Positions 51,957-62,544 of a stretch of 64,000 nt of DNA are shown here, piece by piece. Position 1 is the stretch's first letter. Every line of letters starts with the position of its first letter. Both the position numbers and the translations under genes were made by a program. Source of the stretch: Phyllobacterium zundukense (GTDB lineage Bacteria; Pseudomonadota; Alphaproteobacteria; Rhizobiales; Rhizobiaceae); the NCBI RefSeq assembly GCF_025452195.1, contig NZ_CP104973.1, positions 3,021,001-3,085,000 of the forward strand, given 5' to 3'. The notes under the pieces were generated by a model. That model ran no database searches, was not told the origin of the DNA, and saw only the letters and a list, made by a program, of their open reading frames with translations.

Positions 51957-53177
51957 GTGCCGGGGAAGTCTGACAATAAGGAAATGCGGGTAGCTGCGGT
52001 CATTGTAGCGGCCGGACGCGGTGAACGCGCAGGCCAAAGCGTTGAAGGACCAAAGCAATATCGCAAGATCGGCGGCGAAGCCGTTCTGGCGCACACGATG
52101 CGCGCATTTCTTGATTGCCCGTTGATCGAACACGTCGTTGTGGTCATCCACAAAGAAGACAATGCACTGTTCGCCCAGGCTCTCGGCGATCACGCCGCAA
52201 GGGTTACGGCGGTAACAGGTGGACCAACCCGCCAGGAGTCGACACGTCTCGGACTTCTTGCACTCAAGGAAAAAACACCGGATCACGTGTTGATACACGA
52301 CGGTGTTCGCCCCTTTATTTCGGCAGATCTGCTGGAGCGGGTCATTTTCAATCTCACCCCGCATATCGGGGTCCTGCCGGTCCTTGCTGTGTCAGATACG
52401 TTGAAAGCCGCCGGATCTGACGCGATGGTCAGCGCAACGGTTCCGCGCGCAGGCCTTTATGCAGCGCAGACTCCGCAAGCGTTTCCCTATTTGCCAATCC
52501 TCGATGCGCATAACGCAGCATTTACAGCCGGCCGATCCGATTTCACCGACGATTCAGCGATCGCGGAATGGCATGACCTGCCGGTGCGGATCGTTGAAGG
52601 ATCAGCCGACAACACGAAATTGACCTGGGCAAAGGATATCGAAATGGCCGATGATCGCCTGTCGCAAAACTATTCGGCATTTCCGGACGTGCGCACCGGG
52701 AACGGCTACGATGTTCATGCTTTCGAGCCAGGCAATGGTTTAATGCTCGCCGGCGTGTTCATCGAACATGATCAAAAGCTCTCCGGACATTCGGATGCCG
52801 ACGTAGCCCTGCACGCGCTGACCGACGCCCTGCTTGCAACACGTGGTGCGGGCGACATCGGCACACATTTTCCGCCGTCCGATCCCCAGTGGAAGGGCGC
52901 CGCCTCGCATATCTTCGTGGAACATGCGGTGAAAATCGTCAGGGAAGCCGGCGGTCGGATTGCCAATGCGGATATAACACTCATCTGCGAGGCGCCGAAA
53001 GTAGGTCCGCACCGTGAGGCGATGACAGCAGCATTGTCAAAAATGCTGGGAATTTCCGCGGATCGCATTTCTATCAAGGCCACGACCAACGAAAAGCTCG
53101 GTTTTATCGGCCGCGAGGAAGGCATTGCAGCCATCGCGACGGCATCTGTCATTTACCCGGGAGGACTGCCGGAATGA
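51957..53177 (+). CDS. ispDF: Bifunctional IspD/IspF of the MEP isoprenoid pathway
   Basis: A 406-residue fusion. Residues about 10-235 are 2-C-methyl-D-erythritol 4-phosphate cytidylyltransferase ([14 protein letters not shown] with the CTP loop, [16 protein letters not shown]). Residues about 245-405 are 2-C-methyl-D-erythritol 2,4-cyclodiphosphate synthase ([45 protein letters not shown]). The fusion is typical of alphaproteobacteria. GGAGAG supports the GTG start at 51957; ATG 51984 is an alternative. It is divergent from dusB and coupled to the cinA-type gene by ATGA. Confidence 0.96.
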   Translation: MPGKSDNKEMRVAAVIVAAGRGERAGQSVEGPKQYRKIGGEAVLAHTMRAFLDCPLIEHVVVVIHKEDNALFAQALGDHAARVTAVTGGPTRQESTRLGLLALKEKTPDHVLIHDGVRPFISADLLERVIFNLTPHIGVLPVLAVSDTLKAAGSDAMVSATVPRAGLYAAQTPQAFPYLPILDAHNAAFTAGRSDFTDDSAIAEWHDLPVRIVEGSADNTKLTWAKDIEMADDRLSQNYSAFPDVRTGNGYDVHAFEPGNGLMLAGVFIEHDQKLSGHSDADVALHALTDALLATRGAGDIGTHFPPSDPQWKGAASHIFVEHAVKIVREAGGRIANADITLICEAPKVGPHREAMTAALSKMLGISADRISIKATTNEKLGFIGREEGIAAIATASVIYPGGLPE

Positions 53178-53665
53178 GCGGGCTCATCGCGGAAACCAAG
53201 GCAATTGCGGTACTTGAAGCCTGCCGTCGCCGCGGCATTCTGCTGGCCACGGCTGAATCCTGCACCGGTGGTTTGATCGCAGCGTCGCTGACAGATATCG
53301 GTGGCTCCTCCGATGTCGTAGATCGCGGGTTCGTCACCTATTCCAACGAAGCCAAGCGCGAGATGATTGGCGTCCCGGATGAATTGATCGCCAAATATGG
53401 CGCGGTATCTGAGGAAGTCGCTTTGGCTATGGCCTCGGGCTCCCTCGCCCGTTCAAACGCCGGAATTGCGGTTTCGGTAACAGGTATCGCTGGACCGGGG
53501 GGCGGTTCGGAAACGAAACCCGTCGGACTGGTCTGGTTTGCGCTAGCGTTGAAAGACAAGCCGACGGTCGCAGCCCGCCACCTGTTTGTTGATCACGGTC
53601 GCGCATCAATTCGCCATGCCGCCGTTAATACTGCGCTTGATATGGTCTTGCGGGCGTTGTTGTAA
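53174..53665 (+). CDS. pncC: CinA C-terminal domain protein, nicotinamide-nucleotide amidase
   Basis: A 163-residue stand-alone CinA-C domain ([66 protein letters not shown]). The serine and the GPGG loop match PncC, which deamidates nicotinamide mononucleotide to recycle NAD breakdown products. It lacks the N-terminal MoCF-like domain of long CinA. It is translationally coupled to ispDF, the usual order in Rhizobiales, and is convergent with the next gene. Confidence 0.9.
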   Translation: MSGLIAETKAIAVLEACRRRGILLATAESCTGGLIAASLTDIGGSSDVVDRGFVTYSNEAKREMIGVPDELIAKYGAVSEEVALAMASGSLARSNAGIAVSVTGIAGPGGGSETKPVGLVWFALALKDKPTVAARHLFVDHGRASIRHAAVNTALDMVLRALL

Positions 53666-53670
53666 GGTTT

Positions 53671-53901
53671 CTATGCCGATGGCAATAACAGCATCACCGC
53701 GCCCACCGCAGCAACCACAAGGCCCGGCCAATTCGCTTTCAAGCCAAGAAAACGCAAACCGCGATGACGCGGCTCAAGGCCGGCTGATTCATTATTGGAC
53801 GAATGAGGTTCGCTCATCCTGCCCCGATAGACTGTCGCGCCTGCCATATACAAGAGCCCGCAAACAACAAACAGCGCGCCGATGAATTTGGTTGTCAACA
53901 T
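53671..53901 (-). CDS. Small hypothetical membrane protein, 76 aa
   Basis: Two hydrophobic segments (KFIGALFVVCGLLYMAGATVY and WPGLVVAAVGAVMLLLPSA) flank a polar loop (residues about 28-52). An AAGGAGG precedes the ATG at 53901 at the expected spacing, which decides it over a longer open frame to 54093. It lies 5 bases from the convergent pncC stop. Function is unknown. Confidence 0.7.
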   Translation of the reverse strand: MLTTKFIGALFVVCGLLYMAGATVYRGRMSEPHSSNNESAGLEPRHRGLRFLGLKANWPGLVVAAVGAVMLLLPSA

Positions 53902-53962
53902 TACAACCTCCTTGCGGATGGTAACGGATGGCACCCGCTTTCGTTCCGGCGCGGCAGCTTGA

Positions 53963-54433
53963 CTAAGCCATGGGGGAAGATCCCCTGCCATAAATGGCAT
54001 CGGCTCGTTTTTCGAAAGCTTCAGTGAATTTCCTGAAGGCAATGTCGAACATCGACCCCATGAGAAAGCCGAGCGTGCGGCTTTTGAATTCATAATCTAT
54101 ATAGAATTTCACCGCTGAATGTTCCGGATTTTCCTCCGGGATGAATTGCCAGCGGTTATCGAGATAGCGGAATGGCCCATCTATGTATTTCGTTATGATG
54201 ACTTTCTCTTCCGGCTTCAAAAGAACCTGGCTGGTGAAGGTCTCCCGGATCAGCTTATAGCCGACGGTCATGTCAGCAATCAGCAGGGTCTTGCCATGGC
54301 TTTCCTTGCGTGAACGCACTTTCAGGCTTTCGCACATCGGCAGAAATTGCGGATAGGTTTCAATATCTGCGACCAGATCAAACATCTGTTCGGCGCGATG
54401 CTTCACATGGCGGGTCGTTTCAAATTTCGGCAT
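53963..54433 (-). CDS. ratA: RatA/Coq10-type START-domain protein
   Basis: A 156-residue protein of the polyketide-cyclase/START-like fold. It begins MPKFETTRHVKHRAEQMFDLVADIETYPQFLPMCESLKV, the family's signature opening, and ends VKFYIDYEFKSRTLGFLMGSMFDIAFRKFTEAFEKRA. Eukaryotic Coq10 binds ubiquinone and helps its delivery to respiratory complexes; E. coli RatA is described as a ribosome-association toxin. In alphaproteobacteria the Coq10-like role is more likely. It lies 3 bases after lipA, the conserved rhizobial order lpd-lipA-ratA. Confidence 0.9.
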   Translation of the reverse strand: MPKFETTRHVKHRAEQMFDLVADIETYPQFLPMCESLKVRSRKESHGKTLLIADMTVGYKLIRETFTSQVLLKPEEKVIITKYIDGPFRYLDNRWQFIPEENPEHSAVKFYIDYEFKSRTLGFLMGSMFDIAFRKFTEAFEKRADAIYGRGSSPMA

Positions 54434-54436
54434 TGG

Positions 54437-55402
54437 TCACGCGCGGTTTGCGTGCAGCGCCTCGCGTGCAGCCTTCAGCTTGGCAAAGTCGTCGCCGGCA
54501 TGATGCGATGAGCGCGTCAACGGACTTGATGCTACGACCAGGAACCCCTTGGTCTTGGCTATCGTCGCATAGGATTTGAATTCGTCCGGCGTTACATAGT
54601 TCAGCACGGCGTGATGCTTGCGTGTTGGCTGCAGATACTGGCCGATCGTCATGAAATCCACATCGGCTGAGCGCAGGTCATCCATCAACTGCAGTACTTC
54701 GTTACGCTCTTCGCCAAGACCCACCATAATGCCGGATTTTGTGAAGATCGTCGGATCGAGTTCCTTCACACGCTGCAACAGGCGGATCGAATGGAAGTAC
54801 CGCGCGCCTGGACGAACTTTGAGATAATTGGACGGAACGGTCTCAAGGTTGTGGTTGAAGACATCCGGACGGGCAGCAACGACGATCTCAAGCGCGCCTT
54901 CCTTGCGCAGGAAATCCGGTGTCAAAATCTCGATGGTCGTGCCCGGCGAAATGCGGCGGATAGCATGGATCACATCGGCAAAATGCTGCGCACCGCCATC
55001 GGCGAGATCGTCACGATCGACCGAAGTGATGACCACATGCTGCAAGCCCATCTTCAAAACGGCCTTGCCGACGTTCTCGGGCTCGTTCGGATCGAGCGCA
55101 GTTGGCAGACCAGTCGCGACGTTGCAGAACGCGCAGGCACGGGTGCAGATCTCGCCCATGATCATGAATGTTGCGTGTTTCTTGTCCCAGCACTCGCCGA
55201 TATTGGGGCAGCCAGCCTCTTCGCACACTGTGACGAGATTGTGCGAGCGCACGATGTCACGTGTTTCCGAATAGCCTTTCGACACGGGAGCCTTGACTCT
55301 GATCCAGTCGGGTTTCTTGAGAATCTCCGAATCCGGGCGATGCGCCTTTTCCGGATGACGAAGACGCCGCTTTTGATCGATCGTGTCGAGTACCGTTACC
55401 AT
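54437..55402 (-). CDS. lipA: Lipoyl synthase
   Basis: A 321-residue radical-SAM enzyme that inserts two sulfurs into octanoyl groups to form lipoate. The radical-SAM motif is [11 protein letters not shown] (CxxxCxxC), and the auxiliary cluster motif [13 protein letters not shown] lies before it. The C-terminal RSSYHA-like motif is present as [11 protein letters not shown]. It supplies lipoate to the pyruvate dehydrogenase E2 and E1-beta encoded nearby. The ribosome site is not unusual. Confidence 0.97.
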   Translation of the reverse strand: MVTVLDTIDQKRRLRHPEKAHRPDSEILKKPDWIRVKAPVSKGYSETRDIVRSHNLVTVCEEAGCPNIGECWDKKHATFMIMGEICTRACAFCNVATGLPTALDPNEPENVGKAVLKMGLQHVVITSVDRDDLADGGAQHFADVIHAIRRISPGTTIEILTPDFLRKEGALEIVVAARPDVFNHNLETVPSNYLKVRPGARYFHSIRLLQRVKELDPTIFTKSGIMVGLGEERNEVLQLMDDLRSADVDFMTIGQYLQPTRKHHAVLNYVTPDEFKSYATIAKTKGFLVVASSPLTRSSHHAGDDFAKLKAAREALHANRA

Positions 55403-55411
55403 TCTAATGTC

Positions 55412-55690
55412 CTAGCTTGCGGGCCTGGCTTTGCCGAAAACCCACAGGATGAGAATTGCGCCAACTGTCGCAACGATCAGATTTCCAAAAAAGCCGTAGA
55501 AGTTGAAATCCAGCAGACCTGCCAGCGTACCACCAACGAAGGAGCCGGCAATGCCGACAAGGATATTGGTCAAAAGGCCATGATTACGGCTCGTTGCCTT
55601 TTCTGCGATATAACCGGCGAGGAAGCCGATAAGCAGCATTCCAAAGAAACCGACACCGGGCATGCCCATGATACCGACTGGCTGATCCAT
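55412..55690 (-). CDS. GlsB/YeaQ/YmgE family membrane protein
   Basis: A 92-residue hydrophobic protein with three membrane segments (GFFGMLLIGFLAGYIAEKA, LTNILVGIAGSFVGGTLAGLL, FGNLIVATVGAILILWVFGKA). The glycine-rich spacing is the transglycosylase-associated/GlsB pattern of small stress-induced membrane proteins; the enzymatic name is not supported by function. The ATG at 55690 is chosen. It lies between lipA and another small membrane gene. Confidence 0.85.
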   Translation of the reverse strand: MDQPVGIMGMPGVGFFGMLLIGFLAGYIAEKATSRNHGLLTNILVGIAGSFVGGTLAGLLDFNFYGFFGNLIVATVGAILILWVFGKARPAS

Positions 55691-55762
55691 ATGCTTCTCT
55701 CCCCACCCTTGTTTACCGCAATTGCGGTCGCAAAACCGCTTCACACTTTTGCTGCAATTGCT

Positions 55763-56026
55763 TTAACGCCCTGATGCAATGGCAATGGCGCGTAACACCA
55801 AGGCCCATATAGCACCGAAAAGAAAACCACCCAACCCGCAAGCAAGGGTAACAATCCAGACACCAAGCCAACCGCCAATTGCCGTTCCATTGATGGATAT
55901 GGTGTTACCTGAAACCAGACTCAAGGCGGCCGGCACAAACCCCAGCACAAGGCCGATCAAGGTCGACCATTTGAGGATCAGCCATGAAAGGTTGATCCAG
56001 GGTCTGCTATCCTTGATGGTGACCAA
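55763..56026 (-). CDS. Small hypothetical membrane protein, 87 aa
   Basis: Two strong hydrophobic segments (LSWLILKWSTLIGLVLGFVPAALSLV and WLGVWIVTLACGLGGFLFGAIWALVLRAIAIA). The second contains glycine-zipper spacing. There are no recognisable domains. It lies 21 bases after lpd and 72 bases before the GlsB-like gene on the same strand, so it is probably in the lpd-lipA operon. Function is unknown. Confidence 0.75.
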   Translation of the reverse strand: MVTIKDSRPWINLSWLILKWSTLIGLVLGFVPAALSLVSGNTISINGTAIGGWLGVWIVTLACGLGGFLFGAIWALVLRAIAIASGR

Positions 56027-56047
56027 GAGCCAAGTTTCCTCTGTTAC

Positions 56048-57493
56048 TTACGCGTTTAACACACGGCCATAGGCATCCAGCACGCTTTCCTTCATCATTT
56101 CCGACAAAGTCGGGTGCGGGAAGACCGTGTGCATCAATTCCTCTTCGGTCGTTTCGAGGTTCATGGCGACGACGAAGCCCTGGATAAGTTCCGTGACTTC
56201 CGCGCCGACCATGTGGGCACCGATCAGTTGGCCGGTTTTTTTGTCGAAAATGGTCTTCACCAGACCTTGATCTTCGCCAAGCGCAATAGCCTTGCCATTT
56301 GCGGCAAACGGGAAACGCCCGACGCGAACCTCGCGTCCATTCTCCTTGGCCTTCGCTTCGGTGAGGCCAACGGACGCAACCTGCGGTTGGCAATAGGTGC
56401 AGCCCGGAATTTTGTCCTTCTCGATGGGATGAACGCCCGGGAAGTTTGCAATCTTCTCGATACAGATCACACCTTCATGCTCGGCCTTGTGCGCGAGCAT
56501 GGGTGGTCCGGCAACATCACCGATGGCGTAAATGCCGGGCACGTTGGTCTTGCCATAACCATCAACGACGACGCAGCCACGATCAGTCTTCACACCCAAA
56601 GCCTCGAGCCCGAGATTTTCGATATTACCTTGAACACCAACCGCCGAAATTAGTCGGTCCGCAGTGATCTTCTCTACCTTGCCGTCCCTGGTCTCCACAT
56701 GCGCAGTAATCGAATTCGCGGCTTTATCGACCTTCGTCACCTTGGCGTCGGTGATGATTTTCATACCCTGCTTTTCGAACTGCTTGCGAGCGATCCCGGA
56801 GATTTCCGCATCCTCAACGGGCATCACGTTTGACAGGAGTTCGACGACAGTCACCTCCGCCCCCATGGAACGGTAGAATGACGCGAATTCGATCCCGATC
56901 GCACCAGATCCCATGACCACGAGTGATTTCGGCATTTCCGGCGGCACCATGGCTTCGAAATAGGTCCAGATCAACTTGCCATCGGGCTCGATGCCCGGCA
57001 GTGCGCGCGGGCGGGCACCAGTGGCGAGAACGATATGCTTAGCCGAATAAGTACCTTCACCCAAAGCGTTTTTCGGTAGCGGCGGCTGCGGCTCCATCGG
57101 CTTTTTCGAGGTCTTCGAGACAATGATCTCGCCGGGCTTGGATAGCTTGGCCTCCCCCCAAATCACGTCGACCTTGTTCTTCTTCATCAGGAACCCGACG
57201 CCAGCATTGAGCCGACCCGAAACACCGCGCGAACGCTGAACGACTGCTTTGACGTCCGCGGAAATCTTTCCCTCGATGGTCAAACCATAATCCTTGGCAT
57301 GCTGGCCATAATGAAAAATCTCTGCCGAGCGCAACAGGGCCTTGGTCGGAATACAGCCCCAGTTCAGGCAGATTCCGCCAAGATGTTCCCGCTCGACGAT
57401 TGCGGTTTTGAAACCAAGCTGCGCGGAGCGGATAGCGGTAACGTAGCCGCCCGGGCCCGAACCAATGATGATCACGTCGTAATTATTGGCCAA
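56048..57493 (-). CDS. lpdA: Dihydrolipoyl dehydrogenase (E3)
   Basis: A 481-residue flavoprotein. The FAD site is IIIGSGPGGYVTAIRSAQLG, the redox disulfide is GGICLNWGCIPTK, the NAD site is VVMGSGAIGIEFASF, and the catalytic His-Glu dyad is HTVFPHPTLSE near the C-terminus. It reoxidises dihydrolipoyl groups of E2 with NAD. It lies downstream of pdhC, with an SGNH hydrolase gene between them, so it serves the pyruvate dehydrogenase complex. Confidence 0.97.
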   Translation of the reverse strand: MANNYDVIIIGSGPGGYVTAIRSAQLGFKTAIVEREHLGGICLNWGCIPTKALLRSAEIFHYGQHAKDYGLTIEGKISADVKAVVQRSRGVSGRLNAGVGFLMKKNKVDVIWGEAKLSKPGEIIVSKTSKKPMEPQPPLPKNALGEGTYSAKHIVLATGARPRALPGIEPDGKLIWTYFEAMVPPEMPKSLVVMGSGAIGIEFASFYRSMGAEVTVVELLSNVMPVEDAEISGIARKQFEKQGMKIITDAKVTKVDKAANSITAHVETRDGKVEKITADRLISAVGVQGNIENLGLEALGVKTDRGCVVVDGYGKTNVPGIYAIGDVAGPPMLAHKAEHEGVICIEKIANFPGVHPIEKDKIPGCTYCQPQVASVGLTEAKAKENGREVRVGRFPFAANGKAIALGEDQGLVKTIFDKKTGQLIGAHMVGAEVTELIQGFVVAMNLETTEEELMHTVFPHPTLSEMMKESVLDAYGRVLNA

Positions 57494-57511
57494 AACCTTG
57501 GTCCTCCTGAA

Positions 57512-58150
57512 TTAAATCTCGAGTATGTCCCGAACGATGGGTGCAATGGCTTTACCGATTGCCCGTGTATTCTCTGCATCAAGATGTACGCCATCTAATG
57601 GCGATGTTTTGGCGACCGATCCCGCATCGAAAAACGCACAATCGGCAAGTTCAGCGGCGTCCTTGTAGCACTCCGCGAGCAGGCGTGACTGTTCAATGCC
57701 CTGTTCGAAAGTTCGTTGGAAGTCCAGTTCGTCAATCGCTGTAAGCGCCGGCGGCGACATGATCAGGATCTGCGGCGCCTTTGCGTTCATTTGATACGGC
57801 ACCGTGCGGACAATTTCGATCAAGCGTTGCATGCCACGTTTGGTGCCTTGAGCATTCCCGCAGATGAACGCCTTCATGTCGTTGCTGCCGAGCATGATGA
57901 TCACAAGATCAAGCGGAAAATGCGTGCCAAGTACTGTGGTCAGCGTCTTGGCACCGTTGCGCTCGAACCCTGAAAGATGATCATCGAAAGCGGTTGTGCG
58001 GCCATTCAAACCATCGGCGAGGACATGAACATCTGTCCCCAGTTCGGTCTGAAGCACCTCCGGCCAGCGATCCTGGAGCGCATGGCGACCCGATCCGTCG
58101 GGAACGTATCCCCAGGTCAGCGAGTCGCCATAGCAAAGGACCGTTTTCAT
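57512..58150 (-). CDS. SGNH/GDSL-family esterase
   Basis: A 212-residue serine esterase. Block I is CYGDSLTWGY with the nucleophilic serine, block II glycine is in LADGLNGRTTAFDDH, block III asparagine is LGSNDMK, and block V is DGVHLD with the catalytic Asp-His. There is no signal peptide. It resembles rhizobial arylesterases encoded between pdhC and lpd. The start at 58150 is 7 bases past the pdhC stop, so it belongs to the pdh operon. Substrate unknown. Confidence 0.9.
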   Translation of the reverse strand: MKTVLCYGDSLTWGYVPDGSGRHALQDRWPEVLQTELGTDVHVLADGLNGRTTAFDDHLSGFERNGAKTLTTVLGTHFPLDLVIIMLGSNDMKAFICGNAQGTKRGMQRLIEIVRTVPYQMNAKAPQILIMSPPALTAIDELDFQRTFEQGIEQSRLLAECYKDAAELADCAFFDAGSVAKTSPLDGVHLDAENTRAIGKAIAPIVRDILEI

Positions 58151-58157
58151 GGTGCCC

Positions 58158-59522
58158 TCAGACCAGCATGCCCATCGGGTTTTCGATATGACGTTTGAAG
58201 GCCTGAGCAAGTTCTGCACCCAAGGCACCGTCAACGGCACGATGATCAGTCGACAGCGTCACCGACATAACGGTTGCGACTTTGATCTCGCCCTTCTTGA
58301 CCACAGCCCGCTCTTCGCCCGCACCGATGGCAAGAATCGTTGCGTGCGGCGGATTGATGATGGCTGCGAAATCCCTGACGCCAAACATGCCGAGATTGGA
58401 GACGGCGGTCGTTCCGCCCTGATATTCCTCGGGCTTCAGCTTGCGGTCGCGAGCGCGCTTGGCAAGATCCTTCATCTCGTTTGAAATTGCGGAAAGCGTC
58501 TTTTCTTCAGCCTTGCGGATGATCGGCGTGATCAGGCCACCGGGAATGGAGACAGCGACGCCAACATCCGAATGCTTGTGCTTCACCATATTGGCTTCCG
58601 TCCAGGAGACATTCGCCTCGGGAACATCGCGTAGCGCCAACGCCATCGCCTTGATGATCATGTCGTTGACGGAGAGCTTGTAGGTCGGAACATCGCCCTT
58701 CTCCGTTTTGCGCATTGGCGAAGCGGCGTTGATCTGCGCACGTAGAGCCAAGAGCGCATCGAGCTCACAATCCACCGTCAGATAGAAATGCGGAACGGTC
58801 GACTTGGCTTCGAGCAGACGCTTGGCGATGGTCTTGCGCATGCCGTCGTGTGGTACGAGTTCGTACGAGCCTTGCTCGAACAGCTTGAGCACTGCATCGT
58901 CAGACATCGGCTTCGGTGCTGCTGGCGTTGCCGCGGATGGCGCGGCTCCCGCAACAGGAGCAGCCTTGGCTCCATCACCGGAAATCGCCGCCTCTACGTC
59001 CTTCTTGATCACACGGCCATGCGGGCCCGAGCCTGTCACGGCGCCGAGATCAATGCCTGCATCCTTGGCGATCCGCCGTGCAAGCGGCGACGAAAATGGA
59101 CGATCACCGGTCTTCGCAGGTGCGGAAGCTACCGCCGGTGCCGGAGCAACGTCCGCTTTCGGCGCTTCAGCCTTCGGAGCTTCAGGCGCAACTTCAGCCT
59201 TTTTCTCTTCTTTCGGTGCTTCCGCTGGGGCTGGCGCCGCCGCGTCGCCACCGCCTTTGGCAGCTGCCGCGACGTCCTCGCCTTCGCCCGCCAGAATGGC
59301 GATCAGCGCGTTGACCTTGACGCCTTCAGTACCGGCAGGGACAACGATCTTCGCTACAGTGCCTTCGTCAACCGCTTCGACTTCCATCGTCGCCTTGTCG
59401 GTCTCGATTTCGGCGATGACATCACCGGACGTGACCTTATCGCCTTCCTTGACCAGCCATTTGGCAAGATTGCCTTCTTCCATGGTAGGAGAAAGCGCCG
59501 GCATGGTGATATTTATCGGCAT
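58158..59522 (-). CDS. pdhC: Pyruvate dehydrogenase E2, dihydrolipoamide acetyltransferase
   Basis: A 454-residue E2. One lipoyl domain is at residues 1-80 ([11 protein letters not shown] with the modified lysine). An Ala/Pro-rich linker and the peripheral subunit-binding domain follow at about 140-180 ([33 protein letters not shown]). The catalytic domain ends with the active-site motif [14 protein letters not shown]. It transfers the acetyl group to CoA. The gene follows pdhB by 15 bases in the operon pdhA-pdhB-pdhC. Confidence 0.97.
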   Translation of the reverse strand: MPINITMPALSPTMEEGNLAKWLVKEGDKVTSGDVIAEIETDKATMEVEAVDEGTVAKIVVPAGTEGVKVNALIAILAGEGEDVAAAAKGGGDAAAPAPAEAPKEEKKAEVAPEAPKAEAPKADVAPAPAVASAPAKTGDRPFSSPLARRIAKDAGIDLGAVTGSGPHGRVIKKDVEAAISGDGAKAAPVAGAAPSAATPAAPKPMSDDAVLKLFEQGSYELVPHDGMRKTIAKRLLEAKSTVPHFYLTVDCELDALLALRAQINAASPMRKTEKGDVPTYKLSVNDMIIKAMALALRDVPEANVSWTEANMVKHKHSDVGVAVSIPGGLITPIIRKAEEKTLSAISNEMKDLAKRARDRKLKPEEYQGGTTAVSNLGMFGVRDFAAIINPPHATILAIGAGEERAVVKKGEIKVATVMSVTLSTDHRAVDGALGAELAQAFKRHIENPMGMLV

Positions 59523-59537
59523 ATCGGGTTCCTCCCC

Positions 59538-60926
59538 TTAGGCGGTGTAGGTCACGGCTTTGACGGCGTCGATGATTTCCTGAACATTTGGCAAAGCCAG
59601 CTTTTCAAGGTTTGCCGCGTAAGGCATCGGCACATCTTTGCCAGCAATCGTCAGGATCGGTGCATCGAGATAATCAAAAGCCTGCTGCATGACGCGTGTT
59701 GCGATTTCCGTTCCAACCGAAGACTGCGGGTAACCCTCTTCAATCGTGACGCAACGTCCCGTCTTCTTGACCGATTCAATGATTGTTGGAATGTCCATCG
59801 GCCGGATCGTCCGCAAATCGATGATTTCCGCGTCGATGCCCATCTTCGCAAGCTCGGCTTCCGCCTTGACCGTGTAATTCATGCCAATGCCGAAAGAAAC
59901 GAGGGTTACGTCCTTGCCCTTCTTGTGAATACGGGCCTTGCCGATCGGGAGAACAAAATCGTCAAGCTTCGGCACATCGAACGAATGACCGTAAAGTATT
60001 TCATTTTCAAGGAAGATCACCGGATTTGGATCGCGGATGGCAGCCTTGAGCAGGCCCTTCGCATCGGCAGCCGAATAAGGCATCACGACCTTCAGACCTG
60101 GAATATGGCTGTACCAGGCGGCATAACATTGCGAGTGCTGGGCAGCGACCCGGGCAGCAGCGCCGCTTGGACCACGGAACACCATCGGTGCACCCATCTG
60201 GCCGCCAGACATATAAAGTGTCTTGGCCGCGGAATTGATGATCTGGTCGATTGCCTGCATGGCGAAGTTGAAGGTCATAAATTCAACGATGGGACGCAAA
60301 CCCGTCATCGCGGCACCAACACCAACACCGGCAAAGCCGTGCTCGGTGATCGGTGTATCGACAACGCGGCGCGGACCGAATTCGTCGAGCAGGCCCTGGG
60401 TGATCTTGTAGGCGCCCTGATATTCGGCGACTTCCTCGCCCATGATGAAGACATTGGGGTCGCGGCGCATTTCCTCCGCCATGGCGTCGCGCAACGCTTC
60501 GCGAACAGTGGTGGACACCATCTCGGTGCCCTCGGGGATATCCGGGTCAGCAGCCACTTCGGCCTTAGGCGCTGCAGGAACGGATGCAGTAGGCTTTTCC
60601 GCCACAGCTTCCTGTTTCGGCGCTTCTTCCGCAGGCGCTTCAGCATTAGCGGCCTTGGGCGCGCTGGCGGCATTGGCGCTTTCGCCTTCACCAAGCAAAA
60701 CGGCAATCACCGCATTCACCTTTACATTGTCGGTGCCTTCCGGAACGAGGATCTTGCCAAGCGTTCCTTCATCGACAGCCTCGACTTCCATCGTCGCCTT
60801 GTCGGTTTCGATCTCAGCGAGCACATCACCGGAAGTGACCTTGTCGCCTTCTTTTTTCAGCCATTTTGACAGTTTGCCCTCTTCCATAGTCGGCGAGAGC
60901 GCTGGCATCAGAATTTCTACAGGCAT
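59538..60926 (-). CDS. pdhB: Pyruvate dehydrogenase E1 beta with N-terminal lipoyl domain
   Basis: A 462-residue subunit. Residues 1-80 are a lipoyl domain ([32 protein letters not shown] with the modified lysine), and an Ala/Glu-rich linker follows. Residues about 140-460 are transketolase E1-beta ([53 protein letters not shown]). A lipoylated E1-beta is characteristic of alphaproteobacteria. The ATG at 60926 gives the canonical lipoyl start. It lies 13 bases after pdhA. Confidence 0.97.
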   Translation of the reverse strand: MPVEILMPALSPTMEEGKLSKWLKKEGDKVTSGDVLAEIETDKATMEVEAVDEGTLGKILVPEGTDNVKVNAVIAVLLGEGESANAASAPKAANAEAPAEEAPKQEAVAEKPTASVPAAPKAEVAADPDIPEGTEMVSTTVREALRDAMAEEMRRDPNVFIMGEEVAEYQGAYKITQGLLDEFGPRRVVDTPITEHGFAGVGVGAAMTGLRPIVEFMTFNFAMQAIDQIINSAAKTLYMSGGQMGAPMVFRGPSGAAARVAAQHSQCYAAWYSHIPGLKVVMPYSAADAKGLLKAAIRDPNPVIFLENEILYGHSFDVPKLDDFVLPIGKARIHKKGKDVTLVSFGIGMNYTVKAEAELAKMGIDAEIIDLRTIRPMDIPTIIESVKKTGRCVTIEEGYPQSSVGTEIATRVMQQAFDYLDAPILTIAGKDVPMPYAANLEKLALPNVQEIIDAVKAVTYTA

Positions 60927-60939
60927 GATAGCGCCTCCC

Positions 60940-61971
60940 TTAGAGCAGAATGTCGGTGTAAAGCTCGGATGGATCCGGCTCCGGATCGGATTGGGCGAAA
61001 TCGGCGGCATCCGCCACGATATCGCGAACGTCCTTGTCGATCTTCTTCAGGTCGTCCTCAGTGGACCATCCGTTTTCGATCAACCGGTGCTTCACCTGCT
61101 CTATGGGATCATGGTCGGAGCGCATTTTCTGCACTTCGTCCTTGGAACGGTATTTGGCCGGATCCGACATGGAATGGCCGCGATACCGGTACGTCTGCAT
61201 TTCAAGAATCATCGGCCCCTTGCCGGAACGCGCCCAGGCTGCGGCCTCTTCACCTGCAGCATTGACCGCACGTACATCCATGCCGTCGACCTGGATACCG
61301 GGAATATTGAATGAGATACCGCGCTTGGAAAAATCCGTCTCGGCGGAAGCGCGCGAAACCGAAGTGCCCATCGCGTAACGATTGTTCTCGATGATATAGA
61401 TTACCGGCAGCTTCCACAGCGAAGCCATGTTGAAGCTTTCGTAAACCTGGCCCTGATTGGCAGCACCATCGCCAAAGTAAGCCAGCGAAACATTGCCGTT
61501 GTCGCGATAGCGATTGGCGAAGGCGAGACCGGTTCCGAGCGAAACCTGCGCACCGACGATGCCGTGACCGCCGTAAAAATGCTTCTCCTTGGAGAACATG
61601 TGCATTGAACCGCCCTTCCCCTTGGAAAGGCCGCCGCGCCGTCCTGTCAATTCCGCCATGACGCCGCGCGGGCTCATGCCGCAAGCCAACATGTGGCCGT
61701 GGTCGCGATAGCCGGTGATAACCTGATCACCTTCCTTCAGCGACATCTGCATGCCGGTGACGACAGCTTCCTGACCGATGTAGAGATGGCAGAAACCACC
61801 GATGAAACCCATGCCGTACAGCTGACCGGCCTTTTCTTCAAAGCGGCGGATCAGCAGCATGTGCCGGTAGGCTTCTAATTCTTGTTCCTTGGTAAACTGG
61901 ATTGGTTTTGGTGCTTTAATAGCGGAGGTCTGCGCAGAACGCGCAGGGCTTTTTTTCGCCCTCGTGGCCAT
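60940..61971 (-). CDS. pdhA: Pyruvate dehydrogenase E1 alpha
   Basis: A 343-residue subunit that binds thiamine diphosphate. The GDG-N motif is in [20 protein letters not shown]. Other family motifs are [52 protein letters not shown], and the phosphorylation-loop-like [15 protein letters not shown]. It decarboxylates pyruvate together with E1 beta. A basic N-terminus ([13 protein letters not shown]) precedes the domain. It heads the pdh operon. Confidence 0.97.
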   Translation of the reverse strand: MATRAKKSPARSAQTSAIKAPKPIQFTKEQELEAYRHMLLIRRFEEKAGQLYGMGFIGGFCHLYIGQEAVVTGMQMSLKEGDQVITGYRDHGHMLACGMSPRGVMAELTGRRGGLSKGKGGSMHMFSKEKHFYGGHGIVGAQVSLGTGLAFANRYRDNGNVSLAYFGDGAANQGQVYESFNMASLWKLPVIYIIENNRYAMGTSVSRASAETDFSKRGISFNIPGIQVDGMDVRAVNAAGEEAAAWARSGKGPMILEMQTYRYRGHSMSDPAKYRSKDEVQKMRSDHDPIEQVKHRLIENGWSTEDDLKKIDKDVRDIVADAADFAQSDPEPDPSELYTDILL

Positions 61972-62099
61972 ATCTCACTCCCTGTGAATTGGTCGCACGA
62001 GAATAGCAGCAGGGGCGGAACTTACAATATGCAGAATCGAATAAGTGCTATGCAAATAAGATGTTCAAAATACAGAGAAAAACGTCGATTAACCAGCAA

Positions 62100-62438
62100 T
62101 CAGTTAATAGCCAAATCACCGGAGCCACGCATTATGGTGACTTCGTCCGGCCGAGATACATTCAACCCCTTGCGGGCCTGTTCGTCTAGCATATCCTTCT
62201 CGATCGTACCATCATGCATAAGTTGAACCTGGCGTTCAAGCTCGGATCGCGTTGCCTTGACGGCGTCGAGTTGCGCCTGCAGCAACTGTGTCTGTTCTTG
62301 CAGCTTGATAGTCGAATAGAGTCCGTATTCGCCATGGTATGCGTGAAAACCAAAATAGGCGAAAAACAGAGTGGAGAGCAGCGGAACGATCAACCGCCCC
62401 CGTTTGGTTTTTTTTCGCTGTTTTGTCCACATTTCCAT
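62100..62438 (-). CDS. ftsB: Septum formation initiator FtsB/DivIC family protein
   Basis: A 112-residue bitopic protein. A basic N-terminus (WTKQRKKTKRGR) and one membrane helix (LIVPLLSTLFFAYFGFHAY) are followed by a coiled coil (LQEQTQLLQAQLDAVKATRSELERQVQLM) and a short extracytoplasmic tail (DMLDEQARKGLNVSRPDEVTIM). This is the FtsB/DivIC architecture of the FtsQLB divisome complex. The start is ATG 62438 or 62432. Between eno and pdhA is the usual alphaproteobacterial place for it. Confidence 0.88.
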   Translation of the reverse strand: MEMWTKQRKKTKRGRLIVPLLSTLFFAYFGFHAYHGEYGLYSTIKLQEQTQLLQAQLDAVKATRSELERQVQLMHDGTIEKDMLDEQARKGLNVSRPDEVTIMRGSGDLAIN

Positions 62439-62544
62439 AGAACCGCAAACCCAAGGAATCAGACGCAATCGCCTGATTTTTCACCAGTCCATAAGACAAT
62501 GTTTTGCTTAACAGGCGATTACCAACTGATTTAAAACGGGCTCC

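Noticed and set aside
58788..60869. 693-codon plus-strand open frame
   Set aside because: It is antisense to pdhC and pdhB, has an Arg/Phe/His-rich composition typical of a shadow frame in GC-rich DNA, and no ribosome site or domain.
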